Below, one piece after another: positions 32,243 through 34,501 of a stretch of 34,501 bases of DNA. The position numbers and the translations under genes are program-made. The notes under the pieces were generated by a model. That model was not told the DNA's origin. It made no database searches and saw nothing but the letters and a program-made list of their open reading frames with translations. The stretch lies in assembly GCA_023416335.1 (NCBI GenBank), contig JAEZHY010000140.1, positions 1 through 34,501 on the forward strand. Direction: 5' to 3'. The stretch is from Pseudomonadota bacterium. Its GTDB lineage: Bacteria > Desulfobacterota > Syntrophobacteria > Syntrophobacterales > Syntrophobacteraceae. How positions within the stretch are numbered: position 1 is the first letter of the stretch; every line of letters starts with the position of its first letter.

Positions 32243-33622
32243 TTACGCCGCAGCGCGGGCGACCCGGTCGGGAGCCCCGGTTCCGGCTTCCTTCCGTTTC
32301 TTGTCCACGAGCATTGCAGCGGCGACGACTCCGATCAGGGCTGTGCAGGCAACCCAGATCCATGCCCAAAAGTAATTTGAAATCCCGGTGACGGGGTCTT
32401 CGGTTATGAGCCATCCCATTACATAGGGGCTGGCGGCGGCTACCATGTAGGCGAAGCAGTTTACGAAGCCCATCGCCTTCCCGTAAGACTCAACCGGGAA
32501 CATATCCGCGGGCAGGCTTATGGCCGGGCCCCATGCCATATTGGAGAAGAAACCGGCACCCGTCAGAGTCAGAAGCATAACAAAAGGAGACACCCCTTTG
32601 GTAAGGGTTGCCAGGATTATGATGAAAGGAATCATACAGGTGAAGCAGGCAACGATCATCGGTTTTCTGCGGCCGTTGAGGACGCGGTCGCTGAGGTGAC
32701 CGGCCAGGAAGGCCCCGAGCATCCCGCCGACAAAATAAAGCGAGGCCCAGACGCCCATTTTCATTACTGCAAAGCCGTGCACCTTGGTCAGGTACTGGGC
32801 CGACCAGGTCATTACGCCCCAATAGGCGAGCTGTGAAGCTATATATACGAAGACGAGCGGAATGTATCCGGGCGTTCTGAGAATGGTGGAGAAAGGAACA
32901 TCCAGGGCTTTTGTCTGCCGGGCAATGACGACCTCGTCCCCGGACAGGACGTCCTCTTTGCGGATGACCCCCTCTTCGATTTCCGGTGAATAGGATTCCA
33001 GTGCTTCTTCCTTGCTGACGAATCTGTTCTTCTCGGGTTTGTCGTGAACGAAAAGAAGGATCAGGACGAACGGGACCAGCCCTGCAAAAGCCAGAAGGTG
33101 GAAAACTTCACGCCAGTTGTTGCCGCAGGCCGTATACATGAAGGTGGCGAGCATGGGCGCCCAGGCAGGCGTTACGATCCAGGACCAGGAGAGTACGCCC
33201 TGCGCCCTTGCCCTCTGCAGGGTCGGGAAGTACCGAACGATGAGTCTCGTTGAAGGGATGAACTCGGTCCCGATCATGATCCCGAAAAGGACCATCCGGA
33301 AGTACCACTCCTCGACGGACTTCACCTGGCCCTGCCAGTAGGTGAGGAAGCTCCAGGCGATAATCGAGAAGAGCATTACCCGTCGCGAGCCTATCCGGTC
33401 GCAGATCCAGCCCGTCGCGAGCTGTGCCGGACCGTAGAAAATCAGCATGAGAGCGGCCCCGATGCCTATCTGGACATTGGTCATTCCGATGTCCTGGCTG
33501 ATGAAGGGTATCAGGACGTTTGTCTTCACGCGGTCAAGATACTGAATTGAGTAACAGATTGTAAGAATTGCCGCTAATAGATAGCGGAAGCGGTAAACGG
33601 AGGATTTTGCGGCTTCTACCAT
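32243..33622 (-). CDS. Major facilitator superfamily transporter, anion:cation symporter type
   Basis: The 459-residue, twelve-helix carrier resembles the ACS branch of the MFS (hexuronate, glucarate, phthalate and related organic-acid importers). It has YSIQYLDRVKTNVLIPFIS in helix 1, the loop 2-3 motif GWICDRIGSRRVMLFS, a long charged central loop (about 200-245), and the matching second-half GHLSDRVLNGRRKPM. AAGGAG eight bases before the ATG is a good start. The gene is first in line before the corrinoid and methyltransferase genes and just behind a GntR regulator, so it most likely imports the methylated substrate, plausibly an organic anion such as a methoxylated aromatic acid. The substrate is inferred from context only. 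Confidence 0.9.
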   Translation of the reverse strand: MVEAAKSSVYRFRYLLAAILTICYSIQYLDRVKTNVLIPFISQDIGMTNVQIGIGAALMLIFYGPAQLATGWICDRIGSRRVMLFSIIAWSFLTYWQGQVKSVEEWYFRMVLFGIMIGTEFIPSTRLIVRYFPTLQRARAQGVLSWSWIVTPAWAPMLATFMYTACGNNWREVFHLLAFAGLVPFVLILLFVHDKPEKNRFVSKEEALESYSPEIEEGVIRKEDVLSGDEVVIARQTKALDVPFSTILRTPGYIPLVFVYIASQLAYWGVMTWSAQYLTKVHGFAVMKMGVWASLYFVGGMLGAFLAGHLSDRVLNGRRKPMIVACFTCMIPFIIILATLTKGVSPFVMLLTLTGAGFFSNMAWGPAISLPADMFPVESYGKAMGFVNCFAYMVAAASPYVMGWLITEDPVTGISNYFWAWIWVACTALIGVVAAAMLVDKKRKEAGTGAPDRVARAAA

Positions 33623-33728
33623 GGTGAAACTCCTTGCTAAAACCGGTCTTGCACTTACTTAATGTTGCAAATTCTCTAAAGCTGTTATGACGATTGACTC
33701 TTTACCTGCGAACAAATCCGGATTGGAT

Positions 33729-34397
33729 CTATTCGTCCCCCTTTTGCTCTCTCCTCCGTTTTGCGCCTTTCTTCAAGGTCTTGATAATACGCCGAACATG
33801 AGCCCTTATCTTCCGTTCGGCAGAGACTGCGTCACCTCCTTTCAGTGCGTCCAAAATTTCGCGGTGATCTTCATAGGAACTCATCAACAGCGGGTTAAAA
33901 TCCATGGATGTGGGAAGTGTCCTTCCCCTTACGAAATCCAGCATTTCCATGAGGAACTTGTTCCGGGACAGCTCATGGATCACGCTGTGGAATTCGAAAT
34001 CATGCTTTGAATAATCGACGAGATCCTGGCGCAACGCACTTTCGTGCTGCCGGGCAAGGCAGTTTTCCATTTTGACGACTGCTTCGGCATGAATATTCCC
34101 GGCTGCCAGTTTTGCGGCGAGCCCTTCCAGGACTTCGCGTACCGAGTAGATGTCGAGTGCTTCCGACGGGGTGATGTCGGTTACGAAGACGCCGCGGTTT
34201 GGAACGCTGACCAGAAGGCCTTCCTGAATGAGGCGATTAACGGCTTCCCAGATCGGCGTGCGGCTGATCTCCATGTCCCGTGCGAGCTGCTCGACATTGA
34301 GGCGCGTTCCGGGCAGGAAGCGGCAGTTGGTGATCATCTCTCTCAAGACCTTATAGGCCTGTTCGCTCAGCTTGAGTTTTGCGATTATCGTTTTCAT
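33729..34397 (-). CDS. GntR-family transcriptional regulator, FCD subfamily
   Basis: The 222-residue protein has an N-terminal winged helix (about 8-75: QAYKVLREMITNCRFLPGTRL, QLARDMEISRTPIWEAVNRL, VPNRGVFVTDITPSEALDIY) and a C-terminal FCD helical ligand domain (about 80-205) with metal-binding-type residues in HDFEFHSVIHELSRN and EDHREILDAL. The tail is very basic (KTLKKGAKRRREQK). FCD regulators usually bind a carboxylate and control the adjoining catabolic or transport genes. Here that would be the downstream MFS/methyltransferase operon on the same strand, 106 bases away. The binding site before the ATG is weak. A 12-bp palindrome lies upstream at 34453-34464. Confidence 0.92.
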   Translation of the reverse strand: MKTIIAKLKLSEQAYKVLREMITNCRFLPGTRLNVEQLARDMEISRTPIWEAVNRLIQEGLLVSVPNRGVFVTDITPSEALDIYSVREVLEGLAAKLAAGNIHAEAVVKMENCLARQHESALRQDLVDYSKHDFEFHSVIHELSRNKFLMEMLDFVRGRTLPTSMDFNPLLMSSYEDHREILDALKGGDAVSAERKIRAHVRRIIKTLKKGAKRRREQKGDE

Positions 34398-34452
34398 GGT
34401 TTCGGATCATAGCTCGAAAAATGAAGGAGTCAATTAATATTTCATTTTTCAT

Positions 34453-34464
34453 ATTTCATGAAAT
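34453..34464. promoter_or_regulatory. 12-bp palindrome upstream of GntR gene
   Basis: ATTTCATGAAAT is perfectly symmetric and sits in a very AT-rich stretch with direct ATTTCAT/TTTCAT repeats (34437-34460), 56 bases before the regulator start. It could be an autoregulatory operator. It does not match the TNGTnnnACNA core I associate with FCD-type sites. Confidence 0.35.
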
Positions 34465-34501
34465 AGATTTTTTGTAATTTCTCCTGGAATGTGCTCTGTA
34501 G

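Overview
The window looks like chromosome from an anaerobic deltaproteobacterium (Desulfobacterota, for example a Syntrophobacter-like lineage). This is inferred from the mix of proteins: a B12-dependent methyltransferase operon with a DUF1638 protein, many PAS/Cache sensor proteins, a sigma54-dependent two-component pair, a periplasmic arylsulfotransferase-like protein and pgsBC-type genes. No rRNA or tRNA gene, CRISPR array, insertion sequence or phage gene was recognised.

Layout. Positions 1-8.3 kb (mostly + strand) hold a YIP1-like membrane protein, a Cache-domain chemoreceptor with a strong terminator, thiol peroxidase (tpx), a cytoplasmic PAS histidine kinase, an unrecognised zinc-knuckle protein (- strand) and a free-standing Cache protein. 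Positions 8.6-11.4 kb (- strand) hold a translationally coupled pgsB-pgsC-pgsW set for a poly-gamma-glutamate-like polymer. Positions 12.3-16 kb hold a three-PAS histidine kinase that is a paralogue of the first kinase, and a POT peptide transporter.

Positions 16-20.5 kb are a patchy accessory segment. It has a truncated glycyl-radical-activase remnant, a hypothetical protein, a 58-residue protein, an RtcB C-terminal remnant, a MazEF-type toxin-antitoxin pair with an operator-like palindrome, a composite dispersed repeat, a zinc-phospholipase/nuclease-like protein and a short-chain dehydrogenase. Positions 20.7-24.1 kb hold two small secreted low-complexity proteins and the arylsulfotransferase-like protein, which ends in fifteen consecutive glycines. 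Positions 24.7-28.5 kb encode a membrane histidine kinase with a substrate-binding-protein-like sensor domain and its overlapping NtrC-type regulator.

Positions 28.6-34.4 kb (- strand) are the most coherent metabolic unit: a GntR/FCD regulator, an MFS transporter, a corrinoid protein, a UroD-family zinc methyltransferase, a methyltetrahydrofolate:corrinoid methyltransferase and a DUF1638 protein. Together they could import a methylated (O- or N-methyl) compound, move its methyl group to the corrinoid protein and then to tetrahydrofolate. The substrate and the reductive activator of the corrinoid are not evident here.

Intergenic DNA is rich in GC-rich dispersed repeats with shared modules (at least five places), several perfect palindromes, and stable predicted RNA hairpins, including one elaborate structure upstream of the chemoreceptor. 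All assignments rest on reading motifs and translations; no database search was run.
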